The notes under the pieces are model-generated. The model had not been told where the DNA came from. It did no database searches and saw only the letters and a program-made list of their open reading frames with translations. Both the position numbers and the translations under genes were made by a program. A stretch of 64,000 bases of DNA from Bacteroidales bacterium (GTDB taxonomy: Bacteria; Bacteroidota; Bacteroidia; Bacteroidales; UBA6680), in contig JAOARD010000022.1 in assembly GCA_025210735.1 (NCBI GenBank), forward strand, positions 1 through 64,000, written 5' to 3'. Position 1 is the stretch's first letter; the number at the start of each line of letters is the position of its first letter. Below, piece by piece: positions 35,762 through 45,762 of the stretch.

Positions 35762-36835
35762 TTATAGAACAACCTTCTCTTCGACAAGATCATTTATAAT
35801 TTCATCAAACTTATCTCCGGCTATTGCACCGTTGAACCTGTGTCTGATAACACCTTTTTTATCAATTATTATTATTGTTGGATACTGAGTAATATTCAAT
35901 CGTTTTGCCAAATCTCCTTTTGGCCCGCTATACCAATGAATCCATGGCATAGGTCTCTTTTTTATAAATGCTTTTACTATCTCAGGACTATTATCCATAC
36001 TTAAACTGATAAACTTAAATGGTTTATCTTTTAATCTGTGTACCATCTCAACCTCATGGGGTATCATCTTTACACACGGGCCACACCATGTTGCCCATGC
36101 ATCAAGAACTATCACGTTACCTTTATAGTTACTCAATCTGTCTGCGTTACCATCAAGGTCTGCACATGTAACATCCGGTATCTGACTTCCTACACTAAAC
36201 TCTGTTAATGCCGAAATAGCATTATTTGCAAGCTCTGATAGTTTTGTCTTCTCTTTATCTGAGGCATAGTTTATTGAGATATCGCTATAATCGCTTAATA
36301 TCTGCTTATATATCTTAAGTTTGCTATCCTTATCGTTTTTTAGTCTGTCTGCTTTTACAAGCATAGCCATTCCTTTAATCTCTCTGTTTTTATTCTTTTC
36401 CAGAATTTTATCTATCAACTCATCGCACTTTTTATTGTTGTCTTTACACAGAGCAAATACGTTTAAATCTACCAGCTTTTCGCTCTCAATATAGCTGCTA
36501 ATAATTGTATTCAGAGCTTTATCTGATACATCGCTTGCCGGATTATACCATGTAAAATTGTACAATCTTACCCATGCATCAGCTACAAAATCATTCTCTG
36601 GATTAGCCTCTATCAATTTAATAATCTTATTTGCATGCCCATCAAAATCGGGCAACTGGGTTCTTAGTGCATTTTTCTCCTCATCTGTTGTGGCTGTTTT
36701 ATACTTCTCTTTAAGTTCTTCAACCTTTTTGTCAAACTCACTAATAAGAGCAGTATACTCTCTGTCGGCTTTATCTGATGTGCAACCAAAAATCAGGCAC
36801 ATCGCTACCATGGCAAAAATAATTCTTAATTTCAT
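35762..36835 (-). CDS. TlpA-like thiol-disulfide lipoprotein
   Basis: About 357 residues. The lipoprotein signal (MKLRIIFAMVAMCLIFGC) is followed by a helical region (about 25-210) like those of Bacteroidota AhpC/TSA-type proteins and a thioredoxin-like domain (about 215-355) with WATWCGPCVKM and a cis-Pro motif QYPT. It probably reduces disulfides in the periplasm. The start at 36835 begins the signal peptide; a Met two codons upstream is possible. Confidence 0.85.
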   Translation of the reverse strand: MKLRIIFAMVAMCLIFGCTSDKADREYTALISEFDKKVEELKEKYKTATTDEEKNALRTQLPDFDGHANKIIKLIEANPENDFVADAWVRLYNFTWYNPASDVSDKALNTIISSYIESEKLVDLNVFALCKDNNKKCDELIDKILEKNKNREIKGMAMLVKADRLKNDKDSKLKIYKQILSDYSDISINYASDKEKTKLSELANNAISALTEFSVGSQIPDVTCADLDGNADRLSNYKGNVIVLDAWATWCGPCVKMIPHEVEMVHRLKDKPFKFISLSMDNSPEIVKAFIKKRPMPWIHWYSGPKGDLAKRLNITQYPTIIIIDKKGVIRHRFNGAIAGDKFDEIINDLVEEKVVL

Positions 36836-36861
36836 ATGCATATTTTTTCTTTTTAAAGGTC

Positions 36862-37609
36862 ATATGGAACTCGCATAATTTAGTCATTCCCGTGTGTGAG
36901 AAAAGCTCTTACTCATGCTTCGTTTCATATATTTATAATATCTTAGTTATCCACTTAAATGTCAATCTGAACGGAAGTCGCTAACAACACATTTCGACTT
37001 CGCTCAATGTGACAAATACATGCAATACATTTAATAATTTAAATGTGTGTTTATAGCTTAATCATAATAGTTCATCTTATTATAATTGTTTTTCCATTTG
37101 TCATATGGAACTCTCATTTATAATCATTTATCTGTTATAATTATTTTTTTATTGCCAGATAGAACTCGCATTAAGATTGTCTTTGTGTACTAGCAAAGTC
37201 TTTCTTATGCTCGTTTCTCGTGTGTGTGAAAATTCTTTCTAATGCTTCGTTTCATATGTTTATTATATTTTTAGTTATCCACTTAAATGTCAATCTGAAC
37301 GGAAGTCGTGAACAACACATTTCGACTTCGCTCAATGTGACAAATACATGCAATACATTTAATAATTTAAATGTGTGTTTATAGCTTAATCATAATAGTT
37401 CATCTGATTATAATTGTTTTTTCATTTGTCATATGGAACTCGCATTTCATAATCATCTCCGTGTGTGTAAAAACTTTTTCTCATGCTTCGTTTCATATTT
37501 TTATAATACCTTAGTTATCTACCTAAATATCAATCCGAACAAAGGTCGCGAACAACACATTTCGACTTCGCTCAATGTGACAAATACATGCAATACATTT
37601 AATAATTTG
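36862..37609. repeat. Four further copies of the 220-bp repeat
   Basis: Copies at about 36862-37080, a partial one at 37084-37130, 37150-37400 and 37408-37609. Each complete copy has catgcttcgtttcatat, gttatcyacytaaat and the hairpin caacacatttcgacttcgct. The whole 770-bp gap between the TlpA-like gene and the response regulator consists of these. Confidence 0.85.
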
Positions 37610-38293
37610 TTAGTGTTTTATCTTGTTTATAAAGTCGTCTCTATAGCTGTTTGATATTGGTATAACTGCATCTCCTATATTTATCCTGTTTCTCTCAATA
37701 CTATCTATTTTGGGTATTGCAACTATGTATGAGTTGTGTACTCTGGTAAATATATTGTCTGGCAGAAGTTTAATTATGTTTTTAAACGACATCAAAGTCA
37801 TTATCTTCTTGCTGGTAGTACAGATCATAAGGTAATCTTTCATTCCCTGTATATAGAGTATATTATTAATATCAATTCGCTCTGTTCTGTACTCCGTTTT
37901 AACGAATATAAAATCGGTTTGCTGAGTACTATTTGTCTTATCAATGTATTTATATGCCTTATCTACAGCTTTCACAAACCTCTCTATTGAGAATGGTTTT
38001 AATATATAGTCTACCACATCAAGCTCATAACCCTTTATAGCATATTCATCATATGCAGTTGTTATAATTACAGCTGGTTTTACATCTATTGATTCTAATA
38101 GCTGAATTCCTGTTAACCTTTTCATTCTTATATCAAGAAATATAAGATCTACTCTGTTTTTATTCAGAAAGCTTATTGCACTAATTGCATTATCAAATGT
38201 ATCAAGCAGGTTAAGATAATCTATCATGCCTATATATTCAGTTATCTTTCTGCGTGCAAGAGGTTCATCTTCTATTACAATACAGTTAATCAT
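37610..38293 (-). CDS. LytTR response regulator
   Basis: A 227-residue protein. The receiver domain has the phosphorylated Asp in LIFLDIRM (about 54) and ITTAYDEYAIKGYEL, followed by a LytTR DNA-binding domain (about 125-225, FTRVHNSYIVAIPKI). It pairs with the histidine kinase upstream (8-base overlap). Confidence 0.9.
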   Translation of the reverse strand: MINCIVIEDEPLARRKITEYIGMIDYLNLLDTFDNAISAISFLNKNRVDLIFLDIRMKRLTGIQLLESIDVKPAVIITTAYDEYAIKGYELDVVDYILKPFSIERFVKAVDKAYKYIDKTNSTQQTDFIFVKTEYRTERIDINNILYIQGMKDYLMICTTSKKIMTLMSFKNIIKLLPDNIFTRVHNSYIVAIPKIDSIERNRINIGDAVIPISNSYRDDFINKIKH

Positions 38294-39299
38294 TACAGGT
38301 ATCTATTTCAAGTGTAACAATAAATTCATTATGGTTTGTAGTTATTCTCAGCCGGTGTCTGTCAGGATACATAAGTTGTAATCTTCTTTTTACTGTTGCC
38401 AAACCTATTCCATGCGTATTATCTTTATCTGATTCATCTGCACTATAAATGTTCCGGCAACTGAATACAATTCTGTTACTCTTACAACTAAAGCTTATTG
38501 TAATACCCGCCTCTATGTCTGAATCAACGGAGTGTTTAAATGCATTCTCTACAAATGGTACAAACAGCATAGAGTGTATCCTGATATTTTCGTAATCTCC
38601 ATCTATACTAAGGTTCAGGAAATCCGGATTTTTAAATCTCAGTCTCTCTAACTCAATATAGTTTTTTATGTAGCTAAGCTCCTTCTCTAATAATACCATC
38701 TCTGTTTTATTCTGATACAACATATATCTCATTATTGATGATAGCTTAATGAGTGCATCAGATGCTTTATTTTGGTCAAACCTTATAAGTGTATCTATAT
38801 TATTTAGGGTGTTAAACAGGAAATGAGGATTAAGTTGCGAGCGCAACAGTGTTAGTTCGCTTTTAAGGTTCTCTTCCTTTAGTTTGGCATTCAGTTTACT
38901 CTGCTCAATCCAACCAAACAGGCTTCTGAAACTTACTCCAATAATAAAGAAAATGGCCTGAAACGATATCATATAAACTATGTTATCAATAAGACCTATA
39001 AATGTCCCGAATGCTACTAAATATAGTACTATTGGCATTACAATACATATGGCAAGCACGGCTAAAAACAGTATATTCTTCTTTATCTTTCTTTGATATA
39101 GTGATGTTACTATATATCCGGTATAGAATGGTATTACAAAGCCCAGTGTTGTGCTAAATGTTTTTACATATGTTTTTATATCCAGATTACTCTGTGGTCT
39201 GTTCAATACCTCGCCAAGTGTAATAATAAAGTTGTTTGCAATTATAAAGAGCAACAGCCATATTATAATGTGCATTAATACTATATATCTCTTCTTCAT
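38286..39299 (-). CDS. LytS-type sensor histidine kinase
   Basis: A 337-residue protein with four predicted membrane helices in the first 150 residues, then the His_kinase domain with RSQLNPHFLFNTLNNID and a C-terminal ATPase with PFVENAFKHSV and HGIGLATVKRRL. It phosphorylates the adjacent LytTR regulator. The signal is unknown. Confidence 0.9.
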   Translation of the reverse strand: MKKRYIVLMHIIIWLLLFIIANNFIITLGEVLNRPQSNLDIKTYVKTFSTTLGFVIPFYTGYIVTSLYQRKIKKNILFLAVLAICIVMPIVLYLVAFGTFIGLIDNIVYMISFQAIFFIIGVSFRSLFGWIEQSKLNAKLKEENLKSELTLLRSQLNPHFLFNTLNNIDTLIRFDQNKASDALIKLSSIMRYMLYQNKTEMVLLEKELSYIKNYIELERLRFKNPDFLNLSIDGDYENIRIHSMLFVPFVENAFKHSVDSDIEAGITISFSCKSNRIVFSCRNIYSADESDKDNTHGIGLATVKRRLQLMYPDRHRLRITTNHNEFIVTLEIDTCND

Positions 39300-39428
39300 A
39301 CTATCAAACTTACTTCACGAACATAGTAACAATTAGTAATTTACAAAAAAACAATATACAATCGGGGCTTTTTTGTCTACCCTTTTAATATTTATATCTA
39401 TGGTTTATTTTGCCTTTACACAAAAAAA

Positions 39429-39460
39429 GGGGCTACCAAAATGGCAACCCCAATAAACCA
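39429..39460 (-). terminator. Terminator of the M16 peptidase gene
   Basis: On the minus strand GGGGTTGCC, ATTTT, GGTAGCCCC, TTTTTTT (plus 39422-39451). It has nearly the same stem as the terminator of the TlpA-like gene. Confidence 0.85.
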
Positions 39461-39482
39461 AACTAAAAAACTAGATATTAAT

Positions 39483-42293
39483 CTATTGCTGTGGATTCAT
39501 AAGAATCTCTATTTTGTTAGATTTCTTGAATAACTTCTTAAGATTCTTTTTCAATTTCTTAGGAGTCATTGCTTTTAGCTCTTTAAGAAAAGCATCATCT
39601 GTAATAGCATCGTAATTGTATTTCTCTTTACTATTAATTGAGCTTATCCAGAATGCATTCTTTTTTGTAGCCTCATTATACTGCTTTGCAAAGTACTCTA
39701 TGGTTTTATCCATATCCTCTTGTGTTGGTCCCTCTGCAAGTATCTTAGCAATCTCTTTGTGTACAATTTTTATCATATCCTCTGCTTTCTCCGGATCAGT
39801 ATCAAACTGTACATTAAGCTTAAATTCAGGCGATGGAATTATATCATTCTCTGACCATACACCAACAGTATAAGCTCCACCACTCTCTTCTCTTATTGAC
39901 TGTGTATATCTTATATCAAGAAGATATGCAAACAGACGAAGCGAAAGATTATTTCTTAAATTATATTTATATGGTGCAGCATACGATACTCTTAATGCTG
40001 TTTTTGGAGTTTCCATCTTAAAATCAAATGTCTTTCTGATATTCTTTGACGGATATTTTACGTTATCATCTTTCCAGCTCTCTTTACGTCCTGTATTAGG
40101 CAACGCTCCAAGGTACGACTCTATTAAAGATTTGGTCTTAGCAGGATCTATATTTCCAACAAATGTAAATGTAAAGTCTCCTGCATTTGCAAAACGATCT
40201 GCAAATATACTCTTAGCTGCATTAAAGTCTACATGCTTAAGTGCTGCAGCATTTACTACCGGACGACGATCGCTACGGCTGTTCATTACAACCTGTATAG
40301 AGTCGCGGAAGTTTGCGTTTGGATCTTTTGACTGATTTGCCATATATGCCTCAACACGTCCCATGAATGTGTTAAACTTCTCCTCATCAAAACGTGGTGC
40401 TGTAAAGTTAAGGTATACAAGCTGTAGCATTGCCTCAAAATCTTTTACCGATGATACACCTGAGAAGCCTTCGCTATATGTATTTATAACAGGGCTAACA
40501 CGTACTGTTTTTCCGGTAAGTTGTTTCTTAAGGTTAACCGGATCAAATTTACCAAGTCCGCTCATCTCTACAACTGTTGTGGCAAACTCACCAGATATAA
40601 TATCTTTTGTTGGAACAAGAGATAATCCTCCTTTACTTGTTGCTGACATATTAATCTCATCTTTCTTGAAATCTGTCTGCTTAATAATAACCTTAACGCC
40701 ATTTGCAAGTGTCCATTTTGTTGTTCCAAACGACTTATCAAACTCCTCTTTAACAACCTTTGATCCTTTTGGAACTGTTGCTACAAGTGGTTCTACCACA
40801 AAGTCGTCTTTATATGCATCTACTTTAGCCTCTCTTGAAGCCTTAAGAGCCTCTAACAACTCAGCCTCTGTAGGGTAATCTATTCCTTTGTCTGGACCTG
40901 TAACAGATACAAGAATATTCTTATCTGTAAACCATCCTTTAATTGCCTGATTAAACTGATCTACAGTAACCATTCCTAATATCTGCTGAGCCATCTTATA
41001 TTCAGCCTCCATACCCGGCATTGGAACATTCTCAAGGAAATGACGAACAATCTCTGTTACAATATCCTCATGAGTCATGTTGTTGCGCTCATTGTAAGCT
41101 TTCTCATATCTGTTAAGCAGGCTTGTTTTTGCTCTCTCAAATTCAGATGTGGTAAACCCGTAACGCTTAACTCTCTCCAACTCTGTAAGAAGAGCATTAT
41201 ATGCTGTCATAACACCATTACCTTTTGCTGCCGAACGGAATGTAACAGCATCAATTGGCAGGAATGTATGTCCGAAATTTGACGCTCCATAAACAAATGG
41301 AGGATTACCATTCTGTACAATCTCGTTAAATCTCTCATTTATCATCTGTGAGTATAACGCTGCAACAAAGTTCTGTACCAACATTGCTGGTGAATTTCTG
41401 TACTCGCGTGGAATACGTGGATGCTTTATTGTTATATTAACCTGTGTTGAAACAGCTTCAGGGTCTTTAACAATTGCAAATCGCGGCTCAATATTCTCAG
41501 GTATTGGATCTACAATACGCTCTTTTACATTTGTTCTTGCAGGAATCTTGCCCAGAATATCTTTAACCTTCTTCTCTACCTGATCAACATCAATATCTCC
41601 AACAATAATTACTGCCTGAAGATCGGGACGATACCAATCTTTGTATAGTGTCTTGATACGCTCATACGGAAAGTTATCTATTACTTCAAGATCTCCAATA
41701 ACTGTTCTCTTACCATACTTAGAGTCTTTAAACAGTATTGCATTAGCCTCAATCATAGCTCTGCGTCCGCCACCCATTCTGGTTCTGTACTCTTCATGAA
41801 TAACACCACGCTCGCTATCAATCTCTTTATCTGCAAGAGTAATATAGCTTGACCAATCGTTAAGAACAAGTATACATGAGTCAATTATTGTCTCTCTTAA
41901 AAGAGGAATCTCTTTAAGGTTATATACAGTCTCATCGTAATAAGTATATGCATTTATATTTCCTCCAAACGATGCTCCTATTCCCTCAAGAAATGTAAAT
42001 AACGATTTCTCCGGAAAGTTTTTTGTTCCGTTAAATGCCATATGCTCAAGAAAGTGAGCAAGACCATGCTGATTATCATCTTCCTGTAGCGAACCTACAG
42101 CATTTGCTATATAAAAATCGGCAGTCTTTTCCGGCTTACTGTTGTGTTTAATATAGTATTTCATCCCGTTAGGAAGAACACCATGTCTTATATTCGGATC
42201 TATTGGCATATTCTGATTTGCCTGTGAATATCCGAATGCTGAAACCCCTGCAAATAGTGTTACAATAAGGAGTTTTCTGAATGATAATTTCAT
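39483..42293 (-). CDS. M16 family zinc metallopeptidase (pitrilysin-like)
   Basis: A 936-residue protein with signal peptide (LLIVTLFAGVSAFGYSQ). The active inverted zinc motif HFLEH (HGLAHFLEHMAFNGT, about 80) has its downstream Glu region ERGVIHEEYR. The second half repeats the M16 fold without the zinc motif. It is a periplasmic or outer membrane-linked protease found widely in Bacteroidota; the substrate is unknown. Confidence 0.92.
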   Translation of the reverse strand: MKLSFRKLLIVTLFAGVSAFGYSQANQNMPIDPNIRHGVLPNGMKYYIKHNSKPEKTADFYIANAVGSLQEDDNQHGLAHFLEHMAFNGTKNFPEKSLFTFLEGIGASFGGNINAYTYYDETVYNLKEIPLLRETIIDSCILVLNDWSSYITLADKEIDSERGVIHEEYRTRMGGGRRAMIEANAILFKDSKYGKRTVIGDLEVIDNFPYERIKTLYKDWYRPDLQAVIIVGDIDVDQVEKKVKDILGKIPARTNVKERIVDPIPENIEPRFAIVKDPEAVSTQVNITIKHPRIPREYRNSPAMLVQNFVAALYSQMINERFNEIVQNGNPPFVYGASNFGHTFLPIDAVTFRSAAKGNGVMTAYNALLTELERVKRYGFTTSEFERAKTSLLNRYEKAYNERNNMTHEDIVTEIVRHFLENVPMPGMEAEYKMAQQILGMVTVDQFNQAIKGWFTDKNILVSVTGPDKGIDYPTEAELLEALKASREAKVDAYKDDFVVEPLVATVPKGSKVVKEEFDKSFGTTKWTLANGVKVIIKQTDFKKDEINMSATSKGGLSLVPTKDIISGEFATTVVEMSGLGKFDPVNLKKQLTGKTVRVSPVINTYSEGFSGVSSVKDFEAMLQLVYLNFTAPRFDEEKFNTFMGRVEAYMANQSKDPNANFRDSIQVVMNSRSDRRPVVNAAALKHVDFNAAKSIFADRFANAGDFTFTFVGNIDPAKTKSLIESYLGALPNTGRKESWKDDNVKYPSKNIRKTFDFKMETPKTALRVSYAAPYKYNLRNNLSLRLFAYLLDIRYTQSIREESGGAYTVGVWSENDIIPSPEFKLNVQFDTDPEKAEDMIKIVHKEIAKILAEGPTQEDMDKTIEYFAKQYNEATKKNAFWISSINSKEKYNYDAITDDAFLKELKAMTPKKLKKNLKKLFKKSNKIEILMNPQQ

Positions 42294-42454
42294 AATTTAA
42301 ACATTAAATAAATAAATCAAATCTGTGTTATTGTATCTCCTTTGATTTATAAACACGTAAATAGTTTAATGTTTTATTTTAATTTTTTTACCATTCGTAT
42401 AAAAACTGGTTGATAACGCCTGTTTATAGGGCTTTCATATATTTATAATTGTTT

Positions 42455-42560
42455 TTTACTTCATCTGTTTATAATTGTTTTTTATTTGCCAGATGGAACT
42501 CCGAATTATAATCATCCTCGTATGTGTGAATGATCTTTCTCATGCTTCGTTTCTTAATAG
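42455..42560. repeat. Partial copy of the 220-bp repeat
   Basis: ttgccagatggaactccg and catgcttcgtttct, as in the copies at 35-37 kb. The rest of the gap 42294-42902 shows no gene; a hairpin gttccgaagc...gcttcggaac lies at 42860-42888, after the small HTH gene. Confidence 0.7.
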
Positions 42561-42859
42561 AGATCTGTTGTACATATTCTATCAATAACTATTCAGCTTA
42601 TAAAAACAATATCCAATTGTAGAAAACAATAAACAGCAGAATAATAATTAGTAATATCAGTTTCATAACACATATTTATTGATCTGAAACAAGTATCATC
42701 AATTATTATATCAATCAGAAATTTTTTCGTTGAACTACCAATTTATCACGTTAAATCGGTAAAATACAGTTTTACCTTAACTGTAGTTTAAATATAAATA
42801 TGAGTATTTTTTTTGCAAACTGATTGCAACAGGAAGTATATGTGAGAGTTGTTATTTGA

Positions 42860-42888
42860 GTTCCGAAGCCGGATATCAGCTTCGGAAC
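42860..42888 (-). terminator. Perfect hairpin after the XRE gene
   Basis: gttccgaagc (42860-42869) and gcttcggaac (42879-42888) form a 10-bp perfect stem 15 bp beyond the stop codon of the HTH gene. The T-run is weak. Confidence 0.5.
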
Positions 42889-42902
42889 AATATTATGATT
42901 AT

Positions 42903-43115
42903 CTACTCTTCTTCGTTAATGTATTCGAGAATATCTGCCGGCTGGCAATCCAGTTCTCTACAAATTGATGATAGTGTGGAAAATCTAACACCTTTTGCTT
43001 TACCTTTTTTCAGAATAGAAAGGTTAACTATTGAAATCCCTATCTTCTCTGACAGCTTTGTAAGAGTCATTTTTCTCTTAGCTAGCATTACATCTAAATT
43101 AACAACAATGGGCAT
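42903..43115 (-). CDS. Small XRE-type regulator (YozG-like)
   Basis: A 70-residue protein, an HTH_26-like domain (KRKMTLTKLSEKIGISIVNLSILKKGKAKG, in parts; SICRELDCQPADILEY). It is the standard partner of DUF2975 membrane proteins, here 12 bp upstream. It probably controls its own operon. Confidence 0.9.
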   Translation of the reverse strand: MPIVVNLDVMLAKRKMTLTKLSEKIGISIVNLSILKKGKAKGVRFSTLSSICRELDCQPADILEYINEEE

Positions 43116-43127
43116 CGTAATAACTGT

Positions 43128-43769
43128 TTAAATGAAACTATCCTGTTCTTCTTTCAACTCGGCTCCGTACTTAAATACCAATGCTATAATAAGCAGAAAC
43201 ATTGGCTCAATTAATAATCCGGGAAGTCCAAGCAGGTGACCGGTAAGGCTAAAGTCAGCCGAAACACCAGAAGCTGCATCAAATATCAGCCTACTTTGCA
43301 CATAGTGTTCACCCCACATGTTAAATAACCACGACATGGTTGTTAAACTTATATATATAACAGCAATATTTCTCAGCCCTTTAAAATTACGAACAGAGAA
43401 TGGATTTTTTTCTGCTACAGATTTAATAAGTCTGATAATAAATCTGAACACATACAAAACAGCAAGAATCTGCATTAAAGCGAGTATATAACCCAGATAT
43501 CCTACCATAGGAATTGTTTCTAAAAACCCAATATTTCCGTGTGCTCCTTCAATATATGCAGCTAATTTGCCTGCATGATCTTCTGCAACAAATGAGATGT
43601 TCTCAATTGTAAGCTCAACAGGAAGGAATACAACCGAATCGGCCATTAAGTCGGGTTTAAAAATTGAGAGGACAAACGCGACGGACATTATCGCAAATAA
43701 AATCCATAAGATTATGTACAGGATTTTAAATATCCATCGTGTAATGTTTACAAATACACTTAAATTCAT
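43128..43769 (-). CDS. DUF2975 membrane protein
   Basis: A 213-residue protein with four hydrophobic helices (about 10-35, 85-112, 130-155 and 180-200). The segment KSVAEKNPFSVRNFKGLRNIA is typical of DUF2975. Function is unknown; it always travels with a small XRE regulator, as here. Confidence 0.85.
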   Translation of the reverse strand: MNLSVFVNITRWIFKILYIILWILFAIMSVAFVLSIFKPDLMADSVVFLPVELTIENISFVAEDHAGKLAAYIEGAHGNIGFLETIPMVGYLGYILALMQILAVLYVFRFIIRLIKSVAEKNPFSVRNFKGLRNIAVIYISLTTMSWLFNMWGEHYVQSRLIFDAASGVSADFSLTGHLLGLPGLLIEPMFLLIIALVFKYGAELKEEQDSFI

Positions 43770-43951
43770 TTTGGTTTAATTTTGTTTACAGTAACAAAAA
43801 TAGAATAAAACATAAAAACTGCACTATTTTTACGTCTTATTTTAAACCTTTAGTGTAAAAAATAGTCGCTTGCACCATTTAATAATGCTGTTTTATCATA
43901 TAAGTAATATAATTACTAACTTGCGCACAATTTATAATTATTGTGTAATTT

Positions 43952-44365
43952 ATGAAGTTGACGGTTTGCAGGAAAGCACATTTTAATGCTACTCACAGAT
44001 TAAATAATCCGAATTGGAGCGAGGATAAGAACAGAAAGGTATTTGGGGTTTGCAATAATACAAATTACCACGGACACAATTACGAGCTCATTGTTAAGGT
44101 AAAAGGCGAAGTTGATGCCGAAACAGGAATGGTTATGAATATGAATCACCTGAAAGGTATTATTGATGAATTTGTAATTGACAGATACGACCATAAAAAC
44201 CTGTATGTTGATATAGAAGATTTTAAAGATCTTAACCCAACAGCAGAGAATATAGCCATTGCAATATGGAGGTTGTTGCGTGAACAGATTGATAAGAAAC
44301 ACGACCTGCTGATACAGCTTTATGAGACAGATCGTAATTTTGTTGAATTTAGTGGCGAATTTTGA
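43952..44365 (+). CDS. queD: 6-carboxytetrahydropterin synthase (QueD/PTPS)
   Basis: A 137-residue protein. Zinc ligands are seen as HFNATHRL (early His) and YHGHNYEL (two His); the catalytic YDHKNL is present, and the end ETDRNFVEF is typical. It makes carboxytetrahydropterin for queuosine (or folate-type pterins). First gene of a three-gene operon with yidD and a DUF493 gene. Confidence 0.9.
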   Translation: MKLTVCRKAHFNATHRLNNPNWSEDKNRKVFGVCNNTNYHGHNYELIVKVKGEVDAETGMVMNMNHLKGIIDEFVIDRYDHKNLYVDIEDFKDLNPTAENIAIAIWRLLREQIDKKHDLLIQLYETDRNFVEFSGEF

Positions 44366-44634
44366 GAGTAGTATTTAGATACATATCGCGTTTTTTTGTT
44401 TTCATACTGATGATTCCTTTATGGATATACAGGAATCTTATATCGCCATTCACACCATCATCGTGCAGGCATATACCTACATGCTCAGCATATGCTGTTG
44501 AGGCGTTGAAAAAACGTGGTCCAATAGTTGGGCTTTGGCTTACTATCAGGAGGGTATCAAGATGCCACCCGTGGGGAACACACGGATATGACCCTGTTCC
44601 GGAAAAGAGAGTAAAGAAAAAAGAGAATATATAA
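44362..44634 (+). CDS. yidD: YidD membrane insertion efficiency factor
   Basis: A 90-residue protein. [28 protein letters not shown] is the hallmark region, here in parts: [18 protein letters not shown], and [12 protein letters not shown] near the end. It aids YidC-dependent insertion of membrane proteins. The start is a TTG at 44362 that overlaps the queD stop (TTGA), since the RYISRFF amphipathic helix precedes the first ATG. Confidence 0.9.
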   Translation: MRVVFRYISRFFVFILMIPLWIYRNLISPFTPSSCRHIPTCSAYAVEALKKRGPIVGLWLTIRRVSRCHPWGTHGYDPVPEKRVKKKENI

Positions 44635-44635
44635 T

Positions 44636-44923
44636 ATGAGTTTAACAAGAAAAACTGAGGACGATTACATAAGTCTTCAGGAGAAACTAAACAAACAGAA
44701 GTGGCCGGGTAAATATATGTTTAAATTTATTGTGCCAAATGATCAGGATCATATAAGTAAAGTTCTGGCACTGGTTATTAATCCTAAGGCACAGGTAAGA
44801 ACAGCTCTTTCTAAAAATGGTAAATATGCCAGCATAAGTATTGTTGAGGTTATGAAAAGTTCGCAGGCAATTATAGACAGATACAAAGAAGCCGAGAAAA
44901 TTCCCGGCCTCTATTCATTATAA
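44636..44923 (+). CDS. DUF493 family protein
   Basis: A 95-residue protein of the YbeD-like DUF493 family: WPGKYMFKFIVPN, then SKNGKYASISIVEVMKS and the ending IPGLYSL. A small ACT-like regulatory fold; the exact role is unknown. It follows yidD by one base. Confidence 0.85.
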   Translation: MSLTRKTEDDYISLQEKLNKQKWPGKYMFKFIVPNDQDHISKVLALVINPKAQVRTALSKNGKYASISIVEVMKSSQAIIDRYKEAEKIPGLYSL

Positions 44924-44933
44924 AAACATTGTG

Positions 44934-44968
44934 CAGCAGCTTACATATCAAGCTGCTGTTTTATTTTC
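44934..44968 (+). terminator. Terminator of the queD operon, shared with the facing gene
   Basis: cagcagctt (44934-44942) and aagctgctg (44950-44958) then ttttattttctt. The stem includes the stop codon of the convergent response regulator. Confidence 0.75.
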
Positions 44969-45693
44969 TTTAATCCTGTTTTACTCACCTTAAGCGTATC
45001 GCCATCGGTAGTCTTCACAACATATGAATCTTTCTCATATAACTGTAGCGATGATATAATATTAATATTCACAATATACGATCTGTGAATCCTCACAAAC
45101 TGTTTTGGATCAAGAGAACTCTCAAAGAACTTCATGGTTTTCTGTTTCAGAAAATTACCCTTCTCTGAATGTATCATAACATAATCGTCCTCTGCCTTAA
45201 TATATTTTATCTCTGTTGTTGCAACAACATTAATCTTTGATCTGTCTTTTATCACCACACGCTGAAGAAACTCCTCTTCTGTAGCGTTTGTAGTTTCTAA
45301 CAGCTTCTTCTCATTCTCACCCTTCTCACCTTTTGCTAAACGTACTGATGCTTTCTCTATTGCCTCAGCAAATCTTTTACGCGAGTATGGTTTAAGAAGA
45401 TAATCAACAGCATTTATCTCAAACGCTTTTATTGCATACTCATTATATGCTGTGGTAAATATTACACATGGCATATTCTCTACAAGCTCCAGCACCTCAA
45501 GTCCGGTTAGCTTTGGTATTTGAATATCAAGAAATATTAAATCAGGATTATGCTCATTTATAAGCTTAACGGCATCAAATCCATTATCAATCTCTCCAAT
45601 CACCTCTATCTGTTGGTGGTTAGATATATAATTATTCAGCAGATCTCTTGCTGGTTTTTCATCTTCAATAATTAATGCCTTTATTGTTTCCAT
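44941..45693 (-). CDS. LytTR response regulator
   Basis: A 250-residue protein with receiver (LIFLDIQIPKLTG, Asp about 57), TTAYNEYAIKAFEI and a LytTR domain (about 145-248, QFVRIHRSYIVNI). It is controlled by the histidine kinase 70 bp upstream. Confidence 0.9.
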   Translation of the reverse strand: METIKALIIEDEKPARDLLNNYISNHQQIEVIGEIDNGFDAVKLINEHNPDLIFLDIQIPKLTGLEVLELVENMPCVIFTTAYNEYAIKAFEINAVDYLLKPYSRKRFAEAIEKASVRLAKGEKGENEKKLLETTNATEEEFLQRVVIKDRSKINVVATTEIKYIKAEDDYVMIHSEKGNFLKQKTMKFFESSLDPKQFVRIHRSYIVNINIISSLQLYEKDSYVVKTTDGDTLKVSKTGLKKIKQQLDM

Positions 45694-45762
45694 ATGTTTT
45701 GTTTTCTTTTAAAGGTCTTTTTAAATATATATTATGTTTAAGTCTGTCAACCTATACACTTT

